Assembly (NCBI GenBank): GCA_002786355.1
Contig: PGCO01000004.1
Location: forward strand, 1-64,000
Length of the DNA: 64,000 nucleotides
Origin: Sediminibacterium sp. FEMGT703S
GTDB taxonomy: Bacteria > Bacteroidota > Bacteroidia > Chitinophagales > Chitinophagaceae
Direction: 5' to 3'
Part shown: in pieces, positions 18,584-28,640 of the stretch
How the letters are laid out: each line of letters starts with the position of its first letter
Position numbering within the stretch: position 1 is the stretch's first letter
Notes under the pieces: generated by a model
What the model saw: the letters and a program-made list of their open reading frames with translations, nothing else
What the model was told of the DNA's origin: nothing
Database searches by the model: none
Translations under genes and position numbers: made by a program

Positions 18584-20530
18584 GTGAAAAATAAATTTCG
18601 ATTGCTGCTATGTTTGTTTGCTAGTTTGAGTATTCAAACAATTCGTGCACAGAAAGTTGTAACAACAGATGTATTAGTGGTGGGAGCTAGTGCCAGTGGA
18701 ATTGCTGCAGGTATTCAATCTGCCAGATTGGGTGTTCCTACAATCATAGCAGAATCGAGCACTTGGTTGGGTGGAATGATTACAGCCGCTGGTGTTTGTG
18801 CTTTTGATGGAAATCATAATTTGCCTTCTGGTATTTTTGGTGAGTTTAGATCTGCTTTATATAAAGTATATGGCGGACCTTCAAAAGTAGCCACTGGTTG
18901 GGTAAGCAACACTTTGTTTGAACCACATGTTGGAGACAGTATTTTCAAAACCATGGCGGCTTCAACGCAAAATCTTACCATAAAATACCAATGGCAGTTT
19001 CAGAAAACCATTATAGAAAATGGAGTGATCAAAGGCGCCGAATTTACACAAACGCTAACAGGCGAAAAAAGTATTGTCTATGCAAAGCAGGTAGTAGATG
19101 CTACAGAACTAGGAGATGTAATAGCTAGTGCAGGCATACCTTATGATTTAGGCATGGAATCAAATGATATTACACAGGAGAATGTACACAAGGGTCCAAG
19201 CAATAATATTGTACAAGACATAACTTATGTGGCTATTTTGAAAGACTATGGCTTAGGGAAAGACTGTACAATTGTTCGACCTGCTAAATATAATCCTGAT
19301 GAATTTGATGGAGCCAGCACTAATTATTATTTTAATCTTTTGCGTCAAAAGCCTAGCGTGGATGCGCAAAAAATGTTGAACTATGGAAAACTCCCCAATA
19401 ATAAATACATGATCAATTGGCCTGGATATGGCAATGATATTTATTTAAATATTGTTGAGATGAAAGAAGAAGATCGGCAAAAAGAATTGATTAAAGCAAA
19501 AGAACAAACCCTTCGGTTTATTTATTTTATTCAACACCAATTAGGGTTTAAGCATTTGGGACTAGCTGATGACGAATACCCAACGAAAGACCGGTTTCCA
19601 TTAATTCCATATCACAGAGAAAGCAGAAGAGTAAAAGGATTAGTGCGAATGGATATTAATCATATTGCAAAGCCGTTCCAAATAACCAATCCTTTGTATA
19701 GAACAGGTATTGCTGTGGGTGATTATCCAATAGATCATCATCACAAAAAAAATCCAGAAGCACCTCAACACCTCGATTTTTATGGAGTGCCTTCTTTTAA
19801 TATTCCACTAGGTGTTTTAATCCCTGCCAATAATTCTGGAATTATTGCTGCAGAAAAAAGCATCAGTGTTTCCAATGTAGTTAATGGAACTACTCGATTA
19901 CAGGCCATTGCATTATTAATTGGTCAAGCGGCTGGCACATTGGCTGCAACTGCTGCAAAAGAAAATATTCCTGCTGAAAAAGTATCTATACGAAGAGTAC
20001 AAAATGAATTGTTACAAACCAATGCATACATCATGCCCTATTTTGATCTGCCCCTTTTACATCCACATTTTGAAGCCGTTCAAAAGATAGGCGCAACAGG
20101 AGTTTTAAAAGGCCAAGGTGTACCAACGGGTTGGGCAAATAGAACTTATTTTCATCCAGATTCATTAGTAAACCGCAATCAATTAGTAAAAGACATTGCC
20201 CCATACAATACGCTCAAAGAAAGTCAGCATAAAACACTTCTTTTATCAGAAGCCATTGATCTAATAATTCAAATGGCTGCAGAAAATAAGATTATTGACA
20301 CAAAGAATTCCAAAAATTCCATTCAAACTACTGCCTCTAACTATAAGTGGAGTCTTCAAAATAAACCCCTACTTACAAAGCAAATCAAAGCAGCTTGGGT
20401 TGACTGGAAGTTTGGTTATTTTGATGAACAAATGCCATTAACTCGTTTAGAGTTTGCAGTAATTTTAAATGCTACTATTGATCCATTTAATTTAAAGCAA
20501 GTAAATCATCAGGGAATAATTATTGAATAA
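18584..20530 (+). CDS. Exported FAD-dependent oxidoreductase (PF12831 type)
   Basis: 648 residues with a signal peptide (CLFASLSIQTIRAQ). The dinucleotide-binding motif VLVVGASASGIAAGIQSARLG is directly followed by an FAD-contacting stretch (AESSTWLGGMITAAG), as in the FAD_oxidored family found in sugar-related loci of Bacteroidota. A second conserved patch is NGTTRLQAIALLIGQAAGTLA. The last 150 residues form an extension with an SLH-like look. The start is GTG. It is translated close behind the S9 peptidase. The substrate is unknown. Its end overlaps the convergent M1 peptidase gene by 11 bases. Confidence 0.85.
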   Translation: MKNKFRLLLCLFASLSIQTIRAQKVVTTDVLVVGASASGIAAGIQSARLGVPTIIAESSTWLGGMITAAGVCAFDGNHNLPSGIFGEFRSALYKVYGGPSKVATGWVSNTLFEPHVGDSIFKTMAASTQNLTIKYQWQFQKTIIENGVIKGAEFTQTLTGEKSIVYAKQVVDATELGDVIASAGIPYDLGMESNDITQENVHKGPSNNIVQDITYVAILKDYGLGKDCTIVRPAKYNPDEFDGASTNYYFNLLRQKPSVDAQKMLNYGKLPNNKYMINWPGYGNDIYLNIVEMKEEDRQKELIKAKEQTLRFIYFIQHQLGFKHLGLADDEYPTKDRFPLIPYHRESRRVKGLVRMDINHIAKPFQITNPLYRTGIAVGDYPIDHHHKKNPEAPQHLDFYGVPSFNIPLGVLIPANNSGIIAAEKSISVSNVVNGTTRLQAIALLIGQAAGTLAATAAKENIPAEKVSIRRVQNELLQTNAYIMPYFDLPLLHPHFEAVQKIGATGVLKGQGVPTGWANRTYFHPDSLVNRNQLVKDIAPYNTLKESQHKTLLLSEAIDLIIQMAAENKIIDTKNSKNSIQTTASNYKWSLQNKPLLTKQIKAAWVDWKFGYFDEQMPLTRLEFAVILNATIDPFNLKQVNHQGIIIE

Positions 20531-22193
20531 CCAGTTTCTTTAAATAATAACCCGCCGCATCAACCATTGGAAGGGAATTGCTTTTTACGGTTATGCCATC
20601 TTTACCCAATATCATTCTAGTGGCTTTACCATTAAGGGTAATTTCAAAAGGCAAATCCATAAAGTAGTTCAAGGGTTTAATTTGGTATTGCTGGTAACCC
20701 GTTTCTTTAATCGATACTTCAATTAGTTGTGTAGTTCTTAAATGAAAATCAAAAAAAGGTTTTAGTGAATAGCCAGCTGCTTTACTAAATAATTGTTCTA
20801 CATCAGTAGTAGTAACAGTGTTGTCATATGTATAAGCAGGGTCTGTTGCCAATTGTTTCAATGTTTTCAAAAATAATTCGTCGCCTAAAACATAACGCAA
20901 GCTGTGCATGAAGAAAGAACCCTTTGTATAAATATCGCTACCAGCATAGGTTTCATCTTCTGATAATTCTTCTCCGCCCACCAATGGTTTTCTATAACGG
21001 ATTCCTCTTTTGTGCGCAGCAATAATTTTATTGTATTCTTCCTGACCGCCTAGTTCATACATGGCCAATGCTTCTGCATAAGTACCAATTCCTTCCTGAA
21101 TCCACATATGGGCCCAATCTCTATTGGTTACTTTATTGGCCCACCATTCGTGCGCATATTCATGAAATAAGTTAGCGGAGTATTCTTGCCCGCCTACTGT
21201 AGTGAAAATAAATTTATTGTCGAAAGTAATCATTGTTTGGTGTTCCATACCTGAATTAGGAACAGCGGCAATGCCAATTTTTTCTTTGTACCAAGGGTAT
21301 TCTCCAAAGTATTTTTCTAAAATTTTGCTATCGCGTTTTTTTGCTTCAATTACTCTTTTTGCTTGGGCCGAATCTTCTTCTAAAATATAATATTCAATAG
21401 GAACAATATTATTGTTAATGGTCGTGTAGCTGTCTTTAAAAACCCGATACTTTCCAATATTAAATAGAATACAATAATTACTAATGGTATAATTGGTCTT
21501 CCAAGAATAAGTAGACTTGTTTTTCTTGGTAACGGTTTTTTGTAATAAGCCAGGTCCCGCAACTGATAAGCCGGCAGGTACAGTGATATTCATTTCAACC
21601 CCTTCATTTGGTTCATCACTAGGATGGTCTTTGCAAGGGAAATACATTCTCCCCCCTTCTTTTTGAATATTAATTGAAACCCAATCATTACCAGAGCGGT
21701 CTTTTGACCAAGTAAAACCGCCTAGCCAAGGAGGTCTTACTGCTTCAGGAGGATTTCCAGCATACACAATGAGTACGGAATGATTTCCAGCAGGAAATTG
21801 GTTGTTAGTCGAAAATGGTTTAACCCCATCACCCCCAGTTCCTTTAATAAAAATCTTCTCTTCTTTATGATCAAAGGAAACCGCTTTTCCATCCACTTTG
21901 ATGGATTCAATATTATAGTGCTGAATAAAATCTAAAAGAATGGTATCGGCAGCATTTTTTAATTGCAGGTTTACCGTTGTATTTCCTTTAATGAATTTAT
22001 TGGCTATGTCTACGTCTAAGTTGAGGATATACTTACGAATGTCCATATTCGCCTGAACAGGCTTAAGTTTCCCGCCCGACGAAAGCTTACCAATATCGGT
22101 TTTCTGCCCAATTGCGTTTGGTGAAGCGCAGAAAAGGGCAGTCCCCATCAAACCAGCTGCTGCAATCAATCGAAGATTCTTAGCGTATAACAT
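20520..22193 (-). CDS. M1 family zinc aminopeptidase
   Basis: 557 residues with a signal peptide (LRLIAAAGLMGTALFCASPNAIGQ). The N-terminal beta domain is followed by the exopeptidase motif PNSGMEHQ (GAMEN equivalent) and the zinc site HEYAH, with the third ligand Glu after 18 residues (HMWIQEGIGTYAEAL). It removes N-terminal residues from peptides in the periplasm. It lacks the long helical C-terminal domain of PepN, as is common for Bacteroidota M1 enzymes. It begins 8 bases after the DUF1080 gene, so both form one operon. Confidence 0.92.
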   Translation of the reverse strand: MLYAKNLRLIAAAGLMGTALFCASPNAIGQKTDIGKLSSGGKLKPVQANMDIRKYILNLDVDIANKFIKGNTTVNLQLKNAADTILLDFIQHYNIESIKVDGKAVSFDHKEEKIFIKGTGGDGVKPFSTNNQFPAGNHSVLIVYAGNPPEAVRPPWLGGFTWSKDRSGNDWVSINIQKEGGRMYFPCKDHPSDEPNEGVEMNITVPAGLSVAGPGLLQKTVTKKNKSTYSWKTNYTISNYCILFNIGKYRVFKDSYTTINNNIVPIEYYILEEDSAQAKRVIEAKKRDSKILEKYFGEYPWYKEKIGIAAVPNSGMEHQTMITFDNKFIFTTVGGQEYSANLFHEYAHEWWANKVTNRDWAHMWIQEGIGTYAEALAMYELGGQEEYNKIIAAHKRGIRYRKPLVGGEELSEDETYAGSDIYTKGSFFMHSLRYVLGDELFLKTLKQLATDPAYTYDNTVTTTDVEQLFSKAAGYSLKPFFDFHLRTTQLIEVSIKETGYQQYQIKPLNYFMDLPFEITLNGKATRMILGKDGITVKSNSLPMVDAAGYYLKKLVIQ

Positions 22194-22201
22194 GGCAATA
22201 A

Positions 22202-22969
22202 TTATTGAATGATTCTAATTTTAATATTTCTAAAAGATACACCTTTTGCCCAATCTTGTAAACCAATATGACCTTTTGTTGATTTGCTAAAATCGGGAAA
22301 TATAGCAGCTTTGCTATTTGCTACCAAGCCCTTCCAACGCTCAGAGCCAATTTGTTCTTCAGCGGTCATGATCCCATTGAGCCAAAAATTGATTTTTCCA
22401 TTTACTTGCATTATTCTACTGGTATTCCATTCCCCCGCAGGTTTGGGTTCAACAGGGTTTTTAAGGGGAGCTAAGCCGTAGAGTGCGCCAGCCCCCTTTT
22501 TTCCACCATCGAGGTAGCCAACTTGCATATTGGCGTTGTCTAATAACTGGTATTCAGGACCAGTAGCCCAAGTAGCGATATAACTGGTATCGTCTTGCAC
22601 ATTAATAAACACGCCGCTATTCCCTTCACGGGCAATCTTCCAATCAAAAACCAATTCATAGTTTTCAAACACTTCATCGGTTACAATATCCCCATGTGTG
22701 CCGGTTGTATCTGAACTAGCAGTGGTTAATTCTCCATTTACAGCTTTCCAAGCATGTTTCATGGCGGGTTTGCTAAACATATGCCAGCCATTCGTGGTTT
22801 TTCCATCAAATAGTAAAACCCAGCCAGCAGCTTTTTCATTGCTCGATAAAGTATTGATTGTACCCAATTTTTTCTTGTAGAAGTAGGATACGGTTAAGAA
22901 TAAGAAAACAAAAGCTAATGAAATCAGTACAGCAGCCCTTAAGCGGTTTTTATTATTCATGGCAAACAT
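22202..22969 (-). CDS. DUF1080 (3-keto-disaccharide hydrolase-like) membrane-anchored protein
   Basis: 255 residues. An N-terminal transmembrane anchor (VLISLAFVFLFLTVSYFY) is followed by a concanavalin-like DUF1080 domain: GWVLLFDGKTTNGWHMF, NYELVFDWKIAREGNSGVF, and the closing GLQDWAKGVSFRNIKIR. Members bind or cleave (3-keto-)glycosides in Bacteroidota. It lies upstream of the M1 peptidase in the same operon. Starts at either of two ATGs (22969 or 22960) are possible. The exact substrate is unknown. Confidence 0.88.
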   Translation of the reverse strand: MFAMNNKNRLRAAVLISLAFVFLFLTVSYFYKKKLGTINTLSSNEKAAGWVLLFDGKTTNGWHMFSKPAMKHAWKAVNGELTTASSDTTGTHGDIVTDEVFENYELVFDWKIAREGNSGVFINVQDDTSYIATWATGPEYQLLDNANMQVGYLDGGKKGAGALYGLAPLKNPVEPKPAGEWNTSRIMQVNGKINFWLNGIMTAEEQIGSERWKGLVANSKAAIFPDFSKSTKGHIGLQDWAKGVSFRNIKIRIIQ

Positions 22970-23142
22970 TAGTTGACTTAAGGGGAAGTTAACATAGTTT
23001 CAAATAAAAATCTAGATTCACCGATTAATCTATATAATTGTTCCCTATATACATAAAAACTATAAATTAATAAGATGTTGGGTATAATTAAATAATCTTG
23101 TTTAATTTTACAGTACCCCCGAAACCATTAAATAAAAGTATT

Positions 23143-23703
23143 ATGATAGATCAAAGCCAGGTATTAATTACCTTACCCGATGGGGTTTTTATGGAAGGTC
23201 ATTTTAAGACCAAACATTCTTTAAAGATTGAAAGTAGCATTAACGGAACACTTTTATCGAAGCAAAAAGTAATTTTAGAGTCTAACTCTGTGTTTAACGG
23301 AGATTTGATTTGCTCTGAACTAGTGCTATCAGGAAAATTTAGTGGCAACATTTTTTGCACCGGAAAAGTGCAAGTAAAACAAGGTTGTCAAATTTCTGGA
23401 AGGGTATATACTTATCGTTTTGAGAACGATGAAATGACCAACTTAGATTGTATTATCAGTGTACCAGATACGAATACGATTAATAAAATCAAGGAAATCA
23501 TAGAAGCGATAGACGTAGATCAAAAGCTTAGCTCTGATCCTAATTTACCAAGCTTGATTAAAATTTACGAAGACAATTTAGCCGCAAAGGAAAAAGTTAA
23601 ATTGACGGAATTAATAAAGGAACCAACAAAGCCAATTCCTTCAGCTACAAACGGAACTCATGCACCTTCTAGCAACGGAATTCCAACTGCTGCTTCTAAA
23701 TAG
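23143..23703 (+). CDS. Bactofilin family polymer-forming protein
   Basis: About 186 residues. Bactofilins form nucleotide-free filaments beside the membrane that organise the cell envelope. The central beta-helix repeats are seen as short hydrophobic rungs (LKIESSINGTLLSKQKVILE, GDLICSELVLSGKFSGNIFC, GKVQVKQGCQISGRVYTYRF). The C-terminal 50 residues are a disordered Pro/Ala/Thr tail. The start is ATG 23143 rather than a TTG 45 bases upstream, because MIDQSQVLITLPDG begins the conserved part. A terminator follows. Confidence 0.85.
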   Translation: MIDQSQVLITLPDGVFMEGHFKTKHSLKIESSINGTLLSKQKVILESNSVFNGDLICSELVLSGKFSGNIFCTGKVQVKQGCQISGRVYTYRFENDEMTNLDCIISVPDTNTINKIKEIIEAIDVDQKLSSDPNLPSLIKIYEDNLAAKEKVKLTELIKEPTKPIPSATNGTHAPSSNGIPTAASK

Positions 23704-23721
23704 TATATTCTTTAAATAATG

Positions 23722-23752
23722 AAAAAACTGTCTCAAAAGGACAGTTTTTTTT
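23722..23752 (+). terminator. Terminator after the bactofilin gene
   Basis: AACTGTC (23726-23732) pairs with GACAGTT (23740-23746). The stem is extended by A-T pairs and followed by a run of T. Confidence 0.82.
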
Positions 23753-23831
23753 ATGCCTATAATTAACCTTAGGGTAATGATTCCTTAACGTACAGGTAAT
23801 ATTGTAGTGGGAGATTTGTGAAACACTACCC

Positions 23832-24689
23832 ATGGAAAAACGCTCGGTGAACGTAGTAGTAATCAGCGATTTGCATTTAGGAACATATGGTTGTCATGCA
23901 ATAGAAATAGTCAACTACTTAAAAAGCATCACTCCTCAAATTTTAATATTAAACGGCGACATCATAGATGGTTGGCAGTTTAGCAAAAGGTATTTTCCTG
24001 CAAGCCACTTGCAAGTGATTAAAGAAATCATGAACCTAGTAAGCAATGGTACCAGGGTTATTTATATAACTGGAAACCACGATGAAATGCTAAGAAGATA
24101 CAGCGATGTAGAAATTGGCAATTTTAAACTGACCGATAAAGTAGTCATGGAGATTGATGGAAAAATGACTTGGATTTTTCATGGTGATGTATTTGATGCA
24201 ACCACCAAAGGAAGTGCCAAAATGTTGGCAAAGCTAGGTGGACATGGGTACGACTTACTTATTTTATTGAACCGATTCATTAATTACTTTCTAAAAATTG
24301 CAGGGAAGGAAAAAATGAGTTTAAGTAAAAAAGTAAAAGACAGCGTAAAACAGGCCGTTTCTTGGATAGGCAATTTTGAACAAACAGCAGCAGAACTAGC
24401 CATCTCTAAAAAATATGATTATGTAATATGTGGTCATATACATCAACCACAAGTAAGAACAGTAGAAACAGCAGAAGGCAAAGTGGTGTATATGAACAGC
24501 GGAGACTGGATTGAAAATTTAACTGCTTTAGAATATGCAGATCATGCATGGTCCATTTACCAATATGACCCCAAGACATTTACAAAAGAAGTTAACGCTA
24601 CAAAGCTTAACGAGTCTAAGCAGCCTGCATTTAATGTAATTACAGACGAAGTAACCCTGTTTCTAAACTCATTAATACTACAAGCATGA
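23832..24689 (+). CDS. UDP-2,3-diacylglucosamine diphosphatase-like metallophosphoesterase
   Basis: 285 residues. The calcineurin-like metal motifs are complete: SDLHLG, NGDIIDGW, GNHDE, FHGDVFD and GHIHQPQ. It resembles the LpxH-type enzymes common in Bacteroidota, which release lipid X in lipid A synthesis, though a related phosphodiesterase role is possible. It is translationally coupled by an ATGA overlap to a glycosyltransferase, followed by a GH1 glucosidase. This suggests handling of a glycolipid or envelope glycan. Confidence 0.85.
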   Translation: MEKRSVNVVVISDLHLGTYGCHAIEIVNYLKSITPQILILNGDIIDGWQFSKRYFPASHLQVIKEIMNLVSNGTRVIYITGNHDEMLRRYSDVEIGNFKLTDKVVMEIDGKMTWIFHGDVFDATTKGSAKMLAKLGGHGYDLLILLNRFINYFLKIAGKEKMSLSKKVKDSVKQAVSWIGNFEQTAAELAISKKYDYVICGHIHQPQVRTVETAEGKVVYMNSGDWIENLTALEYADHAWSIYQYDPKTFTKEVNATKLNESKQPAFNVITDEVTLFLNSLILQA

Positions 24690-25738
24690 AAATATTTTAT
24701 GCAGTACAAGCCACAGGCAATGGGCATATTGCACGTGCAAAAGAATTAGTTCCTTATTTACAACGCTATGGTCAGGTTGATGTTTTTTTGAGTGGGAATA
24801 ATAGCAATTTAAAAGTTGACCTACCAGTAAAATACCAAAGTAATGGACTTAGTTTGTTTTACGGTAATAAAGGGGGATTGGATTATTGGAAGATGGCTCA
24901 AGAATTGTCCTTATTCAATATCATAAAAGAAGCAAGGGCGTTGCCAGTAGATCAATACGATTTAGTAGTGAATGATTTTGAAAGCATTACCGCCTTGGCT
25001 TGTAAAATTAAACGGGTTCCTTCAATAGGGTTTGGCCATCAAGCAAGTTTTAAAAGTAAATCAACGCCAAGACCAACTAAAAAGGATTGGATGGGTGAGT
25101 TTATTTTAAACAACTATGCAAGTGCAACTCAATATATTGGACTGCATTTTGAGCAATACGACCATTTCATTTATTCCCCTATAATTAAAGAGCAAGTATT
25201 ATCAGCAAATCCTAGCAATCAAGGGCATATATCGGTTTATCTTTCGCATTATAGTGATGAAGTAGTAGCTAGTTATCTAAATCAGCTACCTAATCAATTG
25301 TTTCATTTATTTAGTAAACGAGCGAAAACAGTTCATCGGCTGGCTAATATTATTTACATGCCAATCAATAATGCCTTGTTTACAGAAAGCATGATAAATG
25401 CAACAGGGGTTATAACAGGTGCGGGTTTTGAAACACCTGCAGAAGCACTGTATTTAAATAAAAAATTACTTTGTATTCCTATAAGAGGACAATATGAGCA
25501 ATTATGTAATGCTGCTGCACTCAAAAATTTTGGTGTGCCCATCATCCCAAATTTAAATCTAGACTTTACCAAGCATGTTGAAAATTGGTTGAATGAAACT
25601 ACCCAAAAGAAACTTATATTAAGCTCTAATACCGCTACTATTGTAGAAAAACTCATGGAGGAAGCCGATTCATTACAAGCGCAGGAAGAAATGTTTAATG
25701 AATATGAACTCGATCATCTTTCCTTAAAATTTCGCTAA
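24686..25738 (+). CDS. GT-B glycosyltransferase-like protein
   Basis: 350 residues. The N-terminus KIFYAVQATGNGHIARAKEL has the Gly-rich loop of GT-B (MurG/GT28-like) transferases. The donor-binding C-terminal half has TGAGFETPAEALYLNKKLLC and IPIRGQYEQLCNAAAL, typical of UDP-sugar binding. It probably moves a sugar onto a lipid or envelope acceptor. It overlaps the LpxH-like gene by 4 bases and its stop abuts the GH1 start. No signal peptide, so it is cytoplasmic or membrane-peripheral. Confidence 0.82.
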   Translation: MKIFYAVQATGNGHIARAKELVPYLQRYGQVDVFLSGNNSNLKVDLPVKYQSNGLSLFYGNKGGLDYWKMAQELSLFNIIKEARALPVDQYDLVVNDFESITALACKIKRVPSIGFGHQASFKSKSTPRPTKKDWMGEFILNNYASATQYIGLHFEQYDHFIYSPIIKEQVLSANPSNQGHISVYLSHYSDEVVASYLNQLPNQLFHLFSKRAKTVHRLANIIYMPINNALFTESMINATGVITGAGFETPAEALYLNKKLLCIPIRGQYEQLCNAAALKNFGVPIIPNLNLDFTKHVENWLNETTQKKLILSSNTATIVEKLMEEADSLQAQEEMFNEYELDHLSLKFR

Positions 25739-27091
25739 TTGACTAAAGAAGCTATATTAAAAGCCAGTGATTTTGGGGATGATTTTTTATGGGGTGTTGT
25801 TATAGCCGCAGCACAAAATGAAGGCGCCTATAAAACAGATGGAAGAGGTCTTTCTATTTGGGATCAATTTGCTAACAAGCAAGGAAAAATAAAGGGAAGT
25901 GCAACACCAACCGTAGCTTGTGATTTCTATCATCGGTACAAAGATGATTTGTTATTAGTAAAAGCATTAGGCTTTAAAGTATTTCGTTTTTCTATTTCTT
26001 GGAGTAGAATTTTACCCTTGGGGACAGGAAAAATAAATCAAGAGGGTATTCAGTTTTATCATCGTTTAATAGATGAGTGTATCAATTTAGATTTGATTCC
26101 TTATGTAACCCTCTATCATTGGGACTTACCGGCAGCGCTTGAAAAAGAAGGTGGATGGACTTCTACTCACTTATTAAAATGGTTTTCACGCTACGTTCAA
26201 GTATGCACCCTAGAATATGGGAATAAAGTCAAAAATTGGATAGTACTAAATGAGCCAATGGGCTTTACCTCATTAGGCTATATGATTGGAAAACATGCTC
26301 CCGGTAAAATAGGGCTTAGTAATTTTTTACCAGCAGTGCACAATGCTGTGATGGCGCAAGCAGAAGGAGGAAGAATTATTCGAGCCAATGTGCCGCATGC
26401 AAATATTGGAACCAGTTTCTCTTGTAGTGAAATCATACCTGCAACACAAAATAAAAAAGACCTTGATGCTGCTAAAAGAATTGACATTTTATTGAACAGA
26501 CTATTTATAGAACCCAGCTTAGGAATGGGTTACCCGTCGGATGGATTTGCATTGATGGATAAATTGTATTTACACAATAAAGCCTGGAAGTTTACAGAAA
26601 GAATGAAATTCGATTTTGATTTTATTGGAGTGCAAAATTATTTTCCTATTGTAGTAAAATACAATGCTGTAATTCCGATTATTCAAGCAGCTGATATTAG
26701 TGCTAGATCTAGGAAAGCTATAGCAACCGATATGGGATGGGAAGTAAGCCCTGATGGATTTTATAATATCATTCAACAATTTGCTGCTTACCCTGGAGTA
26801 AAAAAAATTATTATTTCAGAGAATGGCGCTTTCTACAAAGACAAGCTATCTAATGGCATTATTCAAGACACTAAACGCATTCAATATTTTCAACAATATT
26901 TAGCGGCACTGCTAAAAGCAAAAAATAACGGAGTGAATATTGGGGGTTATTTTGCTTGGACCTTGATGGATAATTTTGAATGGTCCGAAGGATATCATGC
27001 TCGATTTGGTTTAGTGCATGTAGATTTTAAAACACAGCTCAGAACAGTAAAACAATCTGGGCATTGGTTCAGACAATTTCTTGCACAATAA
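25739..27091 (+). CDS. GH1 beta-glucosidase
   Basis: 450 residues. Glycoside hydrolase family 1 cleaves terminal beta-glucosides with retention. The N-terminal motif DFLWGVVIAAAQNEGA, the acid/base in VLNEPMGF and the nucleophile in IISENGAFY are all present; GYFAWTLMDNFEWSEGY closes the barrel. It has no signal peptide, so it acts on oligosaccharides or glycolipids inside the cell. It starts with TTG directly after the upstream stop codon. It could feed on beta-glucan fragments from the laminarin-type locus at 45-57 kb, but that link is only a guess. Confidence 0.93.
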   Translation: MTKEAILKASDFGDDFLWGVVIAAAQNEGAYKTDGRGLSIWDQFANKQGKIKGSATPTVACDFYHRYKDDLLLVKALGFKVFRFSISWSRILPLGTGKINQEGIQFYHRLIDECINLDLIPYVTLYHWDLPAALEKEGGWTSTHLLKWFSRYVQVCTLEYGNKVKNWIVLNEPMGFTSLGYMIGKHAPGKIGLSNFLPAVHNAVMAQAEGGRIIRANVPHANIGTSFSCSEIIPATQNKKDLDAAKRIDILLNRLFIEPSLGMGYPSDGFALMDKLYLHNKAWKFTERMKFDFDFIGVQNYFPIVVKYNAVIPIIQAADISARSRKAIATDMGWEVSPDGFYNIIQQFAAYPGVKKIIISENGAFYKDKLSNGIIQDTKRIQYFQQYLAALLKAKNNGVNIGGYFAWTLMDNFEWSEGYHARFGLVHVDFKTQLRTVKQSGHWFRQFLAQ

Positions 27092-27122
27092 AGTTGTAAT
27101 TTGGTTGATATATCTTAGGAAA

Positions 27123-28640
27123 ATGATTTATCAGCGCTACAAGAAAGAGATTGCCATGCTTATTGGTTTGGCTATTGCAATGTTGTTTTATTTTTTCAAT
27201 CCCTTTTCTTTAGCACCTAAATCGGTAACGGTTTTATCAGTTGCTTTTGCAATGATTACCTGGTGGGTATTAGAAGCGGCGCCGTTAGCAGTAGTGGCAT
27301 TGGTTCCAATTGTGGTATTTCCATTATTGGGTATTACAACCGTTAAAGAAGTTACTAAGTCTTATTCCGATTCAACGATATTTTTATTCATGGGTGGTTT
27401 TTTTATTGCATTGGCAATTGAAAAATGGAACCTGCACAAACGCATCGCATTAGGAATCATCAATATTACAGGAACCAATGGAAATCAAATCATTCTAGGC
27501 TTTATCATTGCTACTTGTTTTTTAAGTTTATGGTTAAGCAATACCGCCACAACTATGATGATGTTACCAATTGCTGGTTCCGTTATTCATGTGATAACCA
27601 AGCACCATAATAAAGACGGGAATATTAAAAATTTCTCCTTGGTATTAATGTTGTCAATTGCTTACGCATCCAATTTTGCATTGGGTACCATTATTGGCAC
27701 TCCACCGAATGTGGCTTATGTAGCACATATCAGTGAGCGGTTTAATTATACGATTGGTTTTACCGATTGGATGATTGTATTCATGCCTTTAACCATTGTA
27801 ATGACGTTTGGACTCTATTGGGTAATGGTTAAGTGGTTGTACCCCAATAAAATCAGTCATAGTGCAGAAGGTAAAGCATTTATTCAAGAAGAGTTGGCCA
27901 AGCTGGGGAAAATATCCTTACCAGAAAAAAGGGTGCTGATTATTTTTTCTATCACTGTTTTTTTATGGATTACTAAAGACTTAATCAATGGGTTTCAAAA
28001 TGTAATCGTGCTAGACGATGCTATCATTGCAATGGCGGGGGGATTAACACTGTTCGTTGTTTCGGCAGGAAGCACGGTTTCGATAAACGCTAATTTGACT
28101 GCAGAACATAAGTTGGAAACTGCTGTTTCAAAAGAAAGCGAAATAGAATCTTCTACTCGGTTATTAGAATGGGAAGACACCAGCAAAATGGCCTGGGGAA
28201 TATTATTAATGTTTGGCGGAGGCATTGCATTGGCAAAAGCATTGGAAGATGCCAACTTATTACAACAACTAGGAAGCTATATCGCATCCTTCTCTTCAAG
28301 TAATTTGTTGCTGATGATTTTGGTAGTGACTACCCTCTCTGTTTTTTTAAGTGAAGTAATGAGTAATGTGGCACAAGTAATTGTGTTAGCTCCAGTTATT
28401 TCGTCGGTAGCTATTGCATTGAAAATGGATCCTTTATCATTAGGTATACCCATGACATTGGGTGCAAGTGTAGCCAGTATGTTACCGATGGGTACACCAC
28501 CCAATGCCATAGTATTTGCTAGTGGTCATGTTAAAATAAAAGACATGATTAAAACAGGGTTTGTGTTGAATATTATTTGCATTATCATCATTACCTTATT
28601 CTGTTGGTTAGTACAACCTTATCTAATTAAACTGCACTAA
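27123..28640 (+). CDS. SLC13/DASS family sodium-coupled anion transporter
   Basis: 505 residues and about 11-12 hydrophobic segments. The two SNT-type sodium/substrate motifs are at LSNTATTMMMLPIAG and in the second repeat at MSNVAQVIVLAPVIS, with GTPPNVAY and MGTPPNAIVF. Members import dicarboxylates, citrate or sulfate with sodium. The start is ATG 27123; an earlier TTG would overlap the GH1 gene. It follows the GH1 gene by 31 bases and may be part of the same transcript. Confidence 0.92.
   Translation: MIYQRYKKEIAMLIGLAIAMLFYFFNPFSLAPKSVTVLSVAFAMITWWVLEAAPLAVVALVPIVVFPLLGITTVKEVTKSYSDSTIFLFMGGFFIALAIEKWNLHKRIALGIINITGTNGNQIILGFIIATCFLSLWLSNTATTMMMLPIAGSVIHVITKHHNKDGNIKNFSLVLMLSIAYASNFALGTIIGTPPNVAYVAHISERFNYTIGFTDWMIVFMPLTIVMTFGLYWVMVKWLYPNKISHSAEGKAFIQEELAKLGKISLPEKRVLIIFSITVFLWITKDLINGFQNVIVLDDAIIAMAGGLTLFVVSAGSTVSINANLTAEHKLETAVSKESEIESSTRLLEWEDTSKMAWGILLMFGGGIALAKALEDANLLQQLGSYIASFSSSNLLLMILVVTTLSVFLSEVMSNVAQVIVLAPVISSVAIALKMDPLSLGIPMTLGASVASMLPMGTPPNAIVFASGHVKIKDMIKTGFVLNIICIIIITLFCWLVQPYLIKLH

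Noticed and set aside
26278..26779. Minus-strand ORFs inside the GH1 gene
   Set aside because: Short antisense shadows without any motif or promoter.
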